Assembly (NCBI RefSeq): GCF_013401555.1
Contig: NZ_CP058552.1
Span: 1,736,001-1,800,000, forward strand
Length of the DNA stretch: 64,000 nucleotides
Reading direction: 5' to 3'
Source of the DNA: Paenibacillus sp. E222
Lineage (GTDB): Bacteria; Bacillota; Bacilli; Paenibacillales; Paenibacillaceae
A program made the position numbers and the translations under genes. Under the pieces are notes generated by a model. The model was not told where the DNA came from. It worked only from the letters and a program-made list of their open reading frames with translations, and ran no database searches. This document shows, one piece after another, positions 16,874 through 25,735 of the stretch. Each line of letters begins with the position of its first letter. Position 1 is the stretch's first letter.

Positions 16874-19222
16874 TTATATGGAGGACTCTGCCGTTACTCG
16901 TTCTCTTGCCGTACGAGCAGCGTCTACCATGATGCTTAATGCATCCACAACTTCCGCTTTACCACGTGTTTTCAGTCCGCAGTCAGGATTCACCCAGAAC
17001 AGATCTGCTGGCAGCACTTGAAGTGCACGCTCAATCATATTCAACATCTCGTCCTTGCCCGGAACACGCGGACTATGGATATCGTATACACCGAGTCCGA
17101 TACCTTTGTCATACGTATTCTGCTCGAAGCTGCCTACCAGTTCCCCATGGCTGCGGGATGTCTCGATCGAGATCACATCTGCATCCAGGTCGCTGATCGC
17201 TTCAATAATATCATCGAACTCGCAGTAGCACATATGGGTATGCACTTGCGTTGTTGGTTTTACGGTTGCAGTAGCCAAACGGAAGGATTCCACGGCCCAT
17301 TGCAGGTACTCATCCCACTTGCTTCGTTTGAGTGGAAGTCCTTCGCGCAGAGCTGGCTCATCGACCTGAATCATCTCAATGCCTGCTTGCTCCAGCGCTT
17401 CAACCTCGTCCCGAATGGCGCGAGCAATCTGGTAGGATACTTCACTGCGTGGAATATCCGAGCGTACAAAGGACCAGTTCAGGATCGTTACCGGACCTGT
17501 GAGCATTCCTTTCACCGGTTTGCTGGTCAGTGTCTGGGCATAGGCTGTTTCTTTCACCGTCATCGGTTCATTGAACAGCACATCTCCGTAAATTACAGGT
17601 GGCTTCACGCAGCGTGAGCCGTAGGATTGTACCCAGCCATTTTTGGTGAAGGCGAATCCAGTCAGCTTTTCACCGAAAAACTCAACCATATCGGTACGTT
17701 CGAACTCACCGTGTACCAGCACATCCAGACCAATTTCCTCCTGAATGGTAATCCATTCCTGGATCTGTTCACGTACATAGGCGTCATATTGCTCCGCATT
17801 CCATTCCCCTTTACGGAAGAGTGCGCGTGCTTTGCGCACGTCCGCCGTTTGCGGGAAGCTGCCAATGGTTGTGGTTGGCAGCAGCGGGAGCGACCATTTT
17901 TGCTGCTGCAATTCGCGTCGCTCCTGGAATGACGCGTTTCGGAGCAGCTGCTCATCAGCATGCACCCCTGCAGGCGCACCACTTAGGCGTGTCCGTGATT
18001 CGGACTCGCTCAGCAGGCGCACCGCTTCGGTGCTTGCCTGGGCGCGGCGGCGGGCTTCAGCCAAAGCCGCTGCTTGGTCCGCCTGCTTTGCACCGCCGGA
18101 CAACAACGTGCCGAGCGTCGCTATTTCCTCCAGCTTCTCGTCGGCAAATGCCAGGGCATTGCGCAGTACCGGATCAAGCGCGCTCTCTTGAGCGGCAGTA
18201 ACCGGTACATGCAACAGGCTGCAGGAAGGCTGAATGATCAGCTTGCCTTCGGCTGCGAATTCAGCTACCTGCTCCAGCAGCTTCGCCGTCTCTGCGAGAT
18301 CGGCGCGCCAGATGTTGCGCCCGTCGATGACACCGGCGCCCAACCATTTATCCTGCGGGAAGCCATGCTCCCGCAGGCTGGTGAAGTTGCCTTCATAGCC
18401 GTGGACCAGGTCCAGGCCGATTCCGGCAACAGGCAGAGCTGTCACGACCGGATAAGCTTCCACCGATTCGAAATACGTTTGAAGCAGCAGCTTCAACTCC
18501 GGTGCAGCTTGTGCCAAGGCAGCATACACCTGTTGCAGCAAGGCTTCATCTTCGGAAGAGACAGCCAGCGTCAGAGCAGGCTCGTCGATCTGTACCCACT
18601 GTACGCCTTCTGCCTGAAGCTCAGACAGAAGCTGGGCGTACACTGGAACGAGACGTGTGACGATCTCTGCAAAGCGTTCCGCGTCATAGCCTTTGGCGAA
18701 CCGTACATACGAGTACGGACCGACCACAACCGGTTTACCTTCCAGCCCAAGCTCCTGCTTCGCTTCGCGATAGGCGGCAAGGGGTTTATTTTCAAGCAAT
18801 GCAAATGCAGTATCATTATGAATCTCAGGTACGATGTAGTGATAGTTGGTGTTCAGCCACTTGGTCATCTCACAGGCGGTTGCCTCATCATTACCCCGGG
18901 CCATGGCGTAGTAGGTAGATACGGATACCGGTCCGCCTGCATGGTTAAAGCGCTCAGGAACGACGCCAAACATCGCGGATACGTCAAGCATATGATCATA
19001 ATAGGAGAAGTCGCCCACAGGAATCAGATCGAGCTGCTGTGCCTGCTGTTTCTTCAGATCCTGCAACCGAAGCGAGGTCAGCTCCTGATGAAGCGTGGAT
19101 TCATCGATTCGGCCAGCCCAGAAGGACTCCAGTGCTTTTTTCCATTCGCGTCCCGCACCGATGCGGGGGTAACCGAGGTTGCCTGTCCGTACTTGTGGCT
19201 GTTGTTGCTGTGATTGCGACAT
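16874..19222 (-). CDS. metE: Cobalamin-independent methionine synthase
   Basis: A 782-residue 5-methyltetrahydropteroyltriglutamate-homocysteine methyltransferase, the last step of methionine synthesis without B12. The N-terminal half binds folate (TGNLGYPRIGAGREWKKALE at its start). The C-terminal half carries the zinc ligands: His and Cys in VHTHMCYCEF, Glu in SIETSRSHGE and Cys in NPDCGLKTR. Length matches the family. The ATG of MSQSQQQ follows GAGGAGG by 8 nt; the longer frame to 19,384 lies in leader RNA. A cobalamin riboswitch occupies the leader, so expression should fall when B12 is plentiful and a B12-dependent MetH can serve instead. Confidence 0.97.
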   Translation of the reverse strand: MSQSQQQQPQVRTGNLGYPRIGAGREWKKALESFWAGRIDESTLHQELTSLRLQDLKKQQAQQLDLIPVGDFSYYDHMLDVSAMFGVVPERFNHAGGPVSVSTYYAMARGNDEATACEMTKWLNTNYHYIVPEIHNDTAFALLENKPLAAYREAKQELGLEGKPVVVGPYSYVRFAKGYDAERFAEIVTRLVPVYAQLLSELQAEGVQWVQIDEPALTLAVSSEDEALLQQVYAALAQAAPELKLLLQTYFESVEAYPVVTALPVAGIGLDLVHGYEGNFTSLREHGFPQDKWLGAGVIDGRNIWRADLAETAKLLEQVAEFAAEGKLIIQPSCSLLHVPVTAAQESALDPVLRNALAFADEKLEEIATLGTLLSGGAKQADQAAALAEARRRAQASTEAVRLLSESESRTRLSGAPAGVHADEQLLRNASFQERRELQQQKWSLPLLPTTTIGSFPQTADVRKARALFRKGEWNAEQYDAYVREQIQEWITIQEEIGLDVLVHGEFERTDMVEFFGEKLTGFAFTKNGWVQSYGSRCVKPPVIYGDVLFNEPMTVKETAYAQTLTSKPVKGMLTGPVTILNWSFVRSDIPRSEVSYQIARAIRDEVEALEQAGIEMIQVDEPALREGLPLKRSKWDEYLQWAVESFRLATATVKPTTQVHTHMCYCEFDDIIEAISDLDADVISIETSRSHGELVGSFEQNTYDKGIGLGVYDIHSPRVPGKDEMLNMIERALQVLPADLFWVNPDCGLKTRGKAEVVDALSIMVDAARTARERVTAESSI

Positions 19223-19449
19223 GTAAAATTCCTCCTCATTAATAATGATGATCATCCGGTTGAAGCTATTGTGTTGTGTTTCATTTGAAAGCATCAAAAA
19301 AAGGCATTCCTTCCGATTCCATACCCCCGAGAAACAGGCATCATGAATGACGACTGTGCACAAAGATAGAATGGGAAAGAACACCTGCTATAAGTCGTTG
19401 TAGCGGCTGCTCTAACACCTCCCTATCTTCCGTAGGTCATGCGATGCTG

Positions 19450-19627
19450 TCGAAACAGGCAGGTCTCCTGGCTTGCGGATCATGGCCATATGCATTCCTT
19501 CCCGGTGTTTACCCCAGTGGATTATATGCATAGACTCCCCGTATACAGTGGCGGGACCGCGACGGATTTGCACCGTGCTTCCCTTTTAAGCCTGACCACG
19601 CATGCAGCGCGGTCGGCACCTGTTTCC
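19450..19627 (-). ncRNA. Cobalamin (AdoCbl-type) riboswitch controlling metE
   Basis: On the minus strand the conserved B12 aptamer words appear in order: ACAGGTGCC at the 5' end, AAAAGGGAAGCACGGTG, AAATCCG, GCGGTCCCGCCACTGT, GGGGAGT, CCACTGG, CCGGGAAGG and AGCCAGGAGACCTGCC at the 3' end. CAGGT at 19,618-19,622 and ACCTG close to the 3' end form the closing P1 stem. The 220 nt between aptamer and metE contain possible stems (AAGATAG with CTATCTT) and a run of seven T's at about 19,296-19,302. I cannot tell whether control is by termination or by translation. The rest of the 19,223-19,895 gap shows nothing else. Confidence 0.95.
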
Positions 19628-19884
19628 GTGTGCAGAAATGTGCGTACACATCTCCGGCTATGAAATTGGTGACCAAGCATAGATGATAGTTTGTATCATG
19701 CTGCAATCGTCGTATACTTGCTCTTATGCTACCAATCATAGACGATAACCTAAGGGCTTGCAACATATATCATTAATCCGATCGGAAATAAAATAATACT
19801 CTATGAATCCTAGATATATTGGTAGATTTGGCATTCTTAAAATGAAGCAAATCATCTCCCACGCTGTGCTTGATTCCCCTCAAA

Positions 19885-19925
19885 TAAAAAAATCGTTACC
19901 ATGCATCTAACTGCACAGTAACGAT
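19885..19925 (-). terminator. Intrinsic terminator overlapping the end of nrdG
   Basis: ATCGTTAC (19,892-19,899) pairs with GTAACGAT (19,918-19,925). The A run at 19,885-19,892 gives the T run on the minus strand. The stem includes the last codons and stop of nrdG. Confidence 0.85.
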
Positions 19926-20405
19926 GGTCTGGCGAGCCGTTGTTGCCCCAACATCGATGATGCGCTGATTACGACTGCCGCGAAAAGGAAGTGATACATC
20001 ACGCTCAGCTGCAATATAAGGTCCATCGATAATGACGTCGCATAGCCGGGATAACTCCGTCCGTGACGGGTCTGTTATCAGCTCCTCATACACAAACCCC
20101 GTGTAGGCCCATACGGTCAGATCAGGCCGAGCAGCCCGAAGCTGCCGAACCCAGGAGGCACATGCTGCGGCAGAGAAAAAAGGATCACCTCCGCATAACG
20201 TAACCCCTTCCAGCAAGGGATGCGAAGACACTTCATGCAAAATCTGCTGCTGCTGCTTCTCCGTAAATGGTTCCCCTGCACGGAAGCTCCATGAGCCGGG
20301 GCTGAAACAGCCCGGACAGGCATGGCGGCATCCGCTGATGAACAACACGGCACGCAGGCCAGGCCCCTCATTCACCGATTCCGGGATGTAACCATACAGA
20401 TTCAT
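19896..20405 (-). CDS. nrdG: Anaerobic ribonucleotide reductase activating protein (radical SAM)
   Basis: A 169-residue activase that uses S-adenosylmethionine and a [4Fe-4S] cluster to install the glycyl radical on NrdD. The cluster motif is CRHACPGC (C-x3-C-x2-C) near residue 26. TLCGGDPFFSA is the family's SAM-binding GGDP-type motif. It begins GYIPESVNEGPGLRAVLFIS, as expected. Its ATG overlaps the nrdD stop as ATGA, so the two are translationally coupled. It ends in its own terminator. Confidence 0.96.
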   Translation of the reverse strand: MNLYGYIPESVNEGPGLRAVLFISGCRHACPGCFSPGSWSFRAGEPFTEKQQQQILHEVSSHPLLEGVTLCGGDPFFSAAACASWVRQLRAARPDLTVWAYTGFVYEELITDPSRTELSRLCDVIIDGPYIAAERDVSLPFRGSRNQRIIDVGATTARQTIVTVQLDAW

Positions 20406-22363
20406 TGATGTTTCACCCGGTCTCTCACTTCGGCTTGCTTCGCCGCATTGAAGCGCACTTTATAGTCACCGGTCAGATATCCCGTCACCCGGCGCAGCCG
20501 CTGGAAATGTACATGGTTTTCATGAGCCTCACATCCGGGACATACATCTCCAATAACGCCCTCATAGCCACAGGACGGACAGCGGTCAATCGGATGATTA
20601 ATGGAGAAATACCCGATGTCCTGGGCCAGCGCGAATTGCACGATTCGTTGGAAAGCGGAGGTATTGGCCCTTACATTCCCGTCGAGTTCGACATATGAGA
20701 TCGCTCCGGCATTACATAGTGAGTGGAAGGGAGCTTCCAGCTCAATCTTGCGATAGGCAGGAAGCGTATGATAGACCGGAATGTGAAATGAATTGGTGTA
20801 GTATTCCCGGTCGTTGACCCCCGCAATGACGCCATATCGCTCACGATCGATCTTGGTGAATTTGCCGGATAGACCCTCAGCGGGCGTAGCGAACAAGGTG
20901 ATATTCAGGTTATGCTGCTCACTCATCCGGTCACAGAACTCTCGCATCGTACGAATGATATTCAAGGCTTCTCGATGTACATGCAGGTCTTGTCCATGGT
21001 GACGGCCATATAGAGCGGTCATACATTCCGCAAGCCCGATAAAACCAAGGGATAACGTACCATGCTTCAACAGATCGGCTACCGGTTCATTCGGAGCCAA
21101 GTGTTCACCGCCTTCCCATACCCCTTCCCGCATCATGAAGTCCGATGCTTTGGCAGGCTGGTTCGTCTGAATTCGATACCTGTGCAGCAGTCCATCCGTA
21201 GCATTGTGCATGACGGATTCCAGCGCCGTATAGAAGCCAGCCCGGTCAGCGATGGCTCTTGCGCCCTGGCAGATTCCATATCGAATGCCGAGCTTGACCA
21301 GATTGATAGTGTTAAAGGACAGATTGCCTTTGCCGCTCTGACGATTGCGTCCGAAGCGATCAGCCAGTGTGCGTGTCCGGCATCCCATCGTCGCAATGAT
21401 CGTATCGGGATCTTCCGGTTGATAATAGGGCAGGTTGAAGGAAGCATCCACATTGACAAAGTTCGGATACATGCGCCGTGAGGAGCAGGTCACAGCAAGC
21501 CGGAACAGATCGTAATTCGGATCTCCCTCCGATTGGTTAATTCCTTGCTTGCATTGGAAAATATGCTGAGGGAACACGGGTGTTTCCCCGTTACCAAGTC
21601 CACGAATGGTCGCTTCCAGCAACGACCGGGATACGAGTCGACCTTCGGCTGAAGTACAGAGTCCGTAGTTCAGCGAAGTGAACGGAATCTGTCCGCCAGC
21701 ACGACTGCTCATGGTGTTCAGGTTATGGATCAGGGACTCCGCAGCTTGCCCGGTCTCCAGTTCCGTTTCTTCACAGGCAAAGGCAAAGGCTCGTGCACAC
21801 TTCTTCTTCGCTTCATCACTATCCAGATGCAGCTGCTCATCCTCAATTCGGTCATTCTCTCCAAACAGACGTTGCCCCTTCCGGTAATGCTTACGGAACG
21901 AACGCTTCACATAAGGTGCGAGATCCCAATCGATTTTATTGGCGGATACACCGCCGTACTGGCTGTTCTGCTGGGATTGAAAAATAATGGCGACCAGTGC
22001 CATGGCAGACATGATCGTCTGTGGGGTACGAACCGAACCGTTGCCGGTATTGAATCCGGAGGCCAGCAGCCGATCAAACGGAATAAAGATACAGTTAGTC
22101 GTTCCAAGAGCATACTGATCCAGATCGTGTACATACAGATCCCCGTTCTCTACAGCTAGCGCGAGTTCCTTAGGCAGTACATGACGCAGAGCATGCCACT
22201 TGGCGGTCTCCGAACCGAGCCTGCTCATCTTGCCGCTGAACGAGTCTCCGTTCAGATTGGCATTCTCCCTTAGCGTATCGGCGTCCTCAGCACCTATAAT
22301 TCGTCTTCCCAGGTCAGATAGCAGGTCGGATGCCGGTGGAGAGGCATACTCAAGCATGTTCAT
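20402..22363 (-). CDS. nrdD: Anaerobic (class III) ribonucleoside-triphosphate reductase
   Basis: A 653-residue glycyl-radical enzyme that makes dNTPs without oxygen. Near the C-terminus it carries a four-Cys zinc site (CPSCGYEGVIGDVCPGC) and the radical segment RVTGYLTGDYKVRFNAAKQ. The Gly of TGYL is the expected radical site. The barrel includes SSRAGGQIPFTSLNYG and SMNGLGNGET-like loops typical of the family (here RGLGNGETPVFP). The ATG of MNMLEYA follows AGGAGGAA by 6 nt. No N-terminal ATP-cone is visible, so dATP control would differ from enzymes that have it. Promoter signals (tandem NrdR boxes, Fnr site) lie just upstream. Confidence 0.95.
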   Translation of the reverse strand: MNMLEYASPPASDLLSDLGRRIIGAEDADTLRENANLNGDSFSGKMSRLGSETAKWHALRHVLPKELALAVENGDLYVHDLDQYALGTTNCIFIPFDRLLASGFNTGNGSVRTPQTIMSAMALVAIIFQSQQNSQYGGVSANKIDWDLAPYVKRSFRKHYRKGQRLFGENDRIEDEQLHLDSDEAKKKCARAFAFACEETELETGQAAESLIHNLNTMSSRAGGQIPFTSLNYGLCTSAEGRLVSRSLLEATIRGLGNGETPVFPQHIFQCKQGINQSEGDPNYDLFRLAVTCSSRRMYPNFVNVDASFNLPYYQPEDPDTIIATMGCRTRTLADRFGRNRQSGKGNLSFNTINLVKLGIRYGICQGARAIADRAGFYTALESVMHNATDGLLHRYRIQTNQPAKASDFMMREGVWEGGEHLAPNEPVADLLKHGTLSLGFIGLAECMTALYGRHHGQDLHVHREALNIIRTMREFCDRMSEQHNLNITLFATPAEGLSGKFTKIDRERYGVIAGVNDREYYTNSFHIPVYHTLPAYRKIELEAPFHSLCNAGAISYVELDGNVRANTSAFQRIVQFALAQDIGYFSINHPIDRCPSCGYEGVIGDVCPGCEAHENHVHFQRLRRVTGYLTGDYKVRFNAAKQAEVRDRVKHQ

Positions 22364-22420
22364 GTCAGTTCCTCCTAAAATAATAAAATTGAAATGTATG
22401 GGATAATGTCCATTCATTGA

Positions 22421-22436
22421 ACACTACATGTAGAGT
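22421..22436 (-). promoter_or_regulatory. NrdR box, promoter-distal pair member 1
   Basis: ACACTACATGTAGAGT matches the NrdR consensus ACACTATATATAGTGT with few differences. Together with the box at 22,453 it forms the usual tandem pair, start to start 32 bp, about three helical turns. NrdR with bound dATP represses ribonucleotide reductase genes. Confidence 0.75.
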
Positions 22437-22452
22437 TTCTTTATCCATTTAT

Positions 22453-22468
22453 AAACTATATATTGTTA
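22453..22468 (-). promoter_or_regulatory. NrdR box, pair member 2
   Basis: AAACTATATATTGTTA keeps the central CTATATAT core of the NrdR box and is spaced 16 bp from the first box, the distance expected for cooperative binding on one DNA face. Confidence 0.7.
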
Positions 22469-22474
22469 TTTTGG

Positions 22475-22490
22475 TGTGATAATGATCACA
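22475..22490 (-). promoter_or_regulatory. Fnr/CRP-type site TGTGA-N6-TCACA
   Basis: TGTGATAATGATCACA is a perfect palindromic Fnr/CRP-family site. It is 112 bp before the nrdD ATG and immediately upstream of the NrdR boxes, a good place for anaerobic activation by Fnr. The remaining ~245 nt to the next gene contain its promoter but nothing else I can name. Confidence 0.75.
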
Positions 22491-22735
22491 TGTGAGTGGC
22501 TGATCGTTCGTCATGATTCATCGCTCAGAATGATAGAGGTTTTCAAAGCTGGAGGGTAAGCGTATAATTTCTATTTACCGTGTAATTACAGTTGACGATG
22601 CTTAGAAGTAGATAGAAAACTTTATATATGTATAGGTTGTGACCACTTTTTCGCAACTTTTGAACCCTCGTTAATGGATTGAATCATACAGTGCACTATG
22701 AATTGAAAATGCAGCTAAGACAAGAGGGGTGAATC

Positions 22736-24373
22736 ATGGGAACGGTAGGTGTTACAAGGGGCTTCTATGAAAATATACAGGAAGCCGCGTCCCATATTGT
22801 AGACGTATTAAGCGGCATCTTAAAAGTGAACACCATTTTTGTTGCCACGAACGATGGAGTGACCAATGTTATTATGGAAGCTTTTAACCGCGAGGAAGAG
22901 TTGGTCGCCAAAGGTAGTAAACTTCCATTTGAAGCGTCATACTGCAGCCTGGTCTTAAGAGATAAGGGCAGCAGTCTGATCATTACGGATACATGTGAAC
23001 ATCCTCTTACGAAAACCATGGACGTAACAAGCGGACTGGGCAATCGTTACTTTGTGGGGATTCCTATTATGCGGAGGTCAGGGGAAACGTTCGGCACGAT
23101 CTGCCTCATGGATGATCCCGATTATGTGATTAGTGAAACGGATATGAAAACACTGCAAGCCATGGCCGTTTTTCTCGGGTATGTCGTGGATCTGGAAGAT
23201 ACGCTGCAAGTTCAGGAACAGAAGCTGAGTCATTCGGAGCAACTGCAAGAGCAATTGCAGGCAGAGAAGGAACGTGCGGAGTCTGAGGCGTTGACCAAGA
23301 CACAGATGCTGTCGCTGATGAGCCACGAAATTCGTAACCCGCTGAACGGCATTCTGGGATTAACGGATCTGATGCGTACACCGGATATGTCGGACGAGCA
23401 GATAGAATATGTGAATATGATCGAAACCAGCGGGAACATTCTGCTCTCCCTGCTCAATAACATGATGAGTTTTAACGTCAATGACGCAGGCCAAACGGTT
23501 GTGCATGATGATCCATTCGATCTGGTCGCCACGATTGAAAATACCGTTTATCTCTACGCGGGACTGGCGCTGAGCAAGAACATTGAGCTGGGTTTGAACC
23601 TTGATCTGAACGTATCTCAGGTTTTCGTCGGGGATGAAATAAAGATCGGACAACTATTGGCCCATGTCATGCAGTATGCCCTAGATTCAACACGGACAGG
23701 CTCCGTATTGGTTACGGCAACCGTAGCTGGTGGAGATACAGAAGAGGCGGGTACGCTTCTACTCCATGTGAAGTACACTGGCCGCATGTTGTCTTCGGAC
23801 AAAAAGCTTAGATCATTTAACAGTTTGGACGGAAATATAAGTACACAGAAGCTGGTAGGGACCAATCTCGGTTTGGCGGTCAGCCAGAATCTTGCCATCC
23901 TTATGAATGGGCGTATTCAGGTACATGGTATGGGCGACAAGGAGACAGAATTCGAAATTAGACTGCCGCTCCGCAGACATTGGGAACTGCCTCAGCTTGC
24001 CAATATTCAGCATCGACTGAAGGGCAAAAAGGTGCTGCTTGCCAAGGATCCTGACATTCTGCAAGGGGCCTCATCCCTGATGCGCAGATGGGAGATGGAT
24101 GTGCACATGACCTCGGTTACAACCGAGGCGTACGACTGGATTCAGGGGGGCTTTAAACCGGACGTGGCTGTTGTGGATATGGGACTGCTGGAGGGCGGCG
24201 CTGTGGATTTTGTACACAAGCTGAAACGCCTGGTTACAGATTCACCAGTTATTGTTCTGATTCCGTATGGCATGCATATCGATTCGCATGAAGCGGAAGT
24301 CTTCGATGCGGTCCTGACCAAGCCGGTGAAGCAGGCTGATTTGTTAAATGCATTAAGCATCATTGTGCATTAA
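22736..24373 (+). CDS. GAF-histidine kinase-receiver hybrid with degenerate ATP site
   Basis: A 545-residue cytosolic hybrid sensor. Residues ~10-155 form a GAF domain (FEASYCSLVLRDKGSSLIIT, YFVGIPIMRRSGETFGTICL), then a coiled coil rich in Gln/Glu, then a HisKA helix with the phospho-acceptor His197 in LMSHEIRNPLNGILGL. The ATPase domain is abnormal: where the N box should have Asn it reads HVMQYALDSTRTG, and the G1 DxGxG is replaced by VKYTGRMLSSD. G2 (GTNLGLAVS) is kept. The C-terminal receiver keeps the acceptor Asp (VAVVDMGLLEGG) and Lys (LTKPVKQ) but has a weakened acidic pocket (VLLAKDPDI). It may be a scaffold or phosphatase. No cognate regulator adjoins. Confidence 0.85.
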   Translation: MGTVGVTRGFYENIQEAASHIVDVLSGILKVNTIFVATNDGVTNVIMEAFNREEELVAKGSKLPFEASYCSLVLRDKGSSLIITDTCEHPLTKTMDVTSGLGNRYFVGIPIMRRSGETFGTICLMDDPDYVISETDMKTLQAMAVFLGYVVDLEDTLQVQEQKLSHSEQLQEQLQAEKERAESEALTKTQMLSLMSHEIRNPLNGILGLTDLMRTPDMSDEQIEYVNMIETSGNILLSLLNNMMSFNVNDAGQTVVHDDPFDLVATIENTVYLYAGLALSKNIELGLNLDLNVSQVFVGDEIKIGQLLAHVMQYALDSTRTGSVLVTATVAGGDTEEAGTLLLHVKYTGRMLSSDKKLRSFNSLDGNISTQKLVGTNLGLAVSQNLAILMNGRIQVHGMGDKETEFEIRLPLRRHWELPQLANIQHRLKGKKVLLAKDPDILQGASSLMRRWEMDVHMTSVTTEAYDWIQGGFKPDVAVVDMGLLEGGAVDFVHKLKRLVTDSPVIVLIPYGMHIDSHEAEVFDAVLTKPVKQADLLNALSIIVH

Positions 24374-24399
24374 AAACATGAGAACATAGTTTAAATTAG

Positions 24400-24423
24400 G
24401 CGCACCTTTCACGGGTGCGCTTT
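24400..24423 (+). terminator. Terminator between the hybrid kinase and LacI genes
   Basis: GCGCACC (24,400-24,406) pairs with GGTGCGC (24,414-24,420), followed by TTTATGTTG. It sits between convergent genes and touches the LacI stop at 24,422, so it could serve both. Confidence 0.75.
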
Positions 24424-25435
24424 ATGTTGTTATTTTGAAGGACGAGGACCCTCGAACAAGCAGCTCTGAGTCGACTTTAAAGACACGTTTGTCCTGAAAT
24501 TCATTCGTATTCATCGTGTCAATCATCTTCTCCATAAGAATGGCTCCCATCGTATACTTGGGCTGGTTCACCGAACTTAGCGTAGGATGGATGTATTTGC
24601 TGATTCGATTGTTGTCCACACCTACGATAGCCAATTGCTCGGGAATGCGTATTCCGTATTCCGTACATGCCTTGTAAACGCCTAGAGCCATTTCATCATT
24701 AGCCGCATATACAGCGGTGAAGGACAGGCCTTTGTTAAACAGTCTTTTGATAGCCTCGTACCCGCCTTCCTCATTAAAGTTCCCATTCTCGATCAATTCG
24801 GGACGGAACGGAATCTGGTGATTGCGCAGGGCCTTCAAATAACCTTCAAGTCGTTCATAGCTGTCGATCGCTTCAGGATAACCGTTTAAGAAAACGATAT
24901 TTCGATGTCCGGCCTCAACGAGATGCTGAACAACTTCCTGGGAGAATTTCACGTTGTCCGTATATATACACGGGATCTGATCATGTTCGATGTATTTGCC
25001 AACGATGCCAATGCGATAGCCTTTATCTGCAAGCTGGAATAATTCCTCATCCGCCAGCATGGGCGTGATAATGATAACACCGTCTATGGTCCGATCCAGC
25101 AGTAAATTAAGATAATCAACTTCTCGCTCTTTCTGGTTATGGGCATCACATATAATGACCTTGTAGTGTCGGGCGTAGGCGATATTCTCAATGCCTTTGA
25201 TAATTTCGGCATAATAGGAGTTGTTGATGTCCGGAACGATGACGCCAATCGTCATGGTTCTCTGTGAACGAAGGTTTTTGGCTGCTGCGTTGGGGTGATA
25301 TCCCAATTGCTCGATGGCGCGCATCACCTTATCTTTGGTTTTGGTGCTAACTTTGCTGTGCTGATTAATGACCCGCGATACGGTTGCCGGGGACACACCT
25401 GCAATGGCAGCTACATCAATGATTTTGACATCCAT
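24422..25435 (-). CDS. LacI-family transcriptional regulator
   Basis: A 337-residue repressor. The N-terminal HTH is VKIIDVAAIAGVSPATVSRV with the hinge YHPNAAAKNLRSQRT. The remainder is a periplasmic-binding-protein-like sugar sensor (IGVIVPDINNSYYAEIIKGI; AVYAANDEMALGVYKA; LAIVGVDNNRISKYIHPTLS). The start is the ATG of MDVKII, 11 nt after GGAG; GTG three codons earlier is too close to that site. It faces the GH5 glucanase gene across a 300-bp region with overlapping promoters, so regulation of glucan use is a fair inference. Effector unknown. Confidence 0.92.
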   Translation of the reverse strand: MDVKIIDVAAIAGVSPATVSRVINQHSKVSTKTKDKVMRAIEQLGYHPNAAAKNLRSQRTMTIGVIVPDINNSYYAEIIKGIENIAYARHYKVIICDAHNQKEREVDYLNLLLDRTIDGVIIITPMLADEELFQLADKGYRIGIVGKYIEHDQIPCIYTDNVKFSQEVVQHLVEAGHRNIVFLNGYPEAIDSYERLEGYLKALRNHQIPFRPELIENGNFNEEGGYEAIKRLFNKGLSFTAVYAANDEMALGVYKACTEYGIRIPEQLAIVGVDNNRISKYIHPTLSSVNQPKYTMGAILMEKMIDTMNTNEFQDKRVFKVDSELLVRGSSSFKITT

Positions 25436-25460
25436 ATTCTTCACAACTCCAAATAAGTGA

Positions 25461-25488
25461 TTGACAATTAATTCAAATTCATTATAAT
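25461..25488 (+). promoter_or_regulatory. Sigma-A promoter toward GH5 gene
   Basis: TTGACA (25,461-25,466) and TATAAT (25,483-25,488) are consensus hexamers with a 16-nt spacer. The GH5 start is ~250 nt downstream, leaving a long leader. Confidence 0.75.
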
Positions 25489-25509
25489 TCCAATTGAAAA
25501 CGATTACAA
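25481..25509 (-). promoter_or_regulatory. Sigma-A promoter toward LacI gene, sharing the -10 with the opposite promoter
   Basis: On the minus strand TTGTAA (25,509-25,504) and TATAAT (25,486-25,481) are 17 nt apart. ATTATAAT is self-complementary, so this -10 overlaps the -10 of the GH5-facing promoter by four bases. Confidence 0.6.
25495..25508 (+). promoter_or_regulatory. CcpA cre site 1
   Basis: TGAAAACGATTACA (complement TGTAATCGTTTTCA) fits TGWAANCGNTNWCA fully. It begins 7 nt after the plus-strand -10 and covers the -35 and spacer of the minus-strand promoter, so binding would block both. Confidence 0.75.
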
Positions 25510-25573
25510 GTTATAACCGATTGAAACAATAATTGGGATAGTGCAGGAATAAAGGGTTTAACGTTCAACAAAA

Positions 25574-25587
25574 TGTAATCGATTTCA
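25574..25587 (+). promoter_or_regulatory. CcpA cre site 2
   Basis: TGTAATCGATTTCA fits the cre consensus fully and repeats the TGTAATCGNTTTCA core of site 1. It is 79 bp from site 1, in the GH5 leader, where it could act as a roadblock or looping site. The adjacent LacI protein could also use these sequences. Confidence 0.7.
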
Positions 25588-25735
25588 CTATCCCTTGGTT
25601 GTGATAAATAGCGGGGTCATCTTTGGATCGTACCGCTCGTACCCGCTGTTTCTATAGCATTACGTTACTCGTCGTGAGTGCTGCATCCTGGTTCAGTCAT
25701 ACCTCAAAATATGACCATTTAAGGGAGGCGTCAAC

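Noticed and set aside
18074..19213. 379-codon plus-strand frame over metE
   Set aside because: Shadow of metE; composition and lack of start signals show it is not coding.
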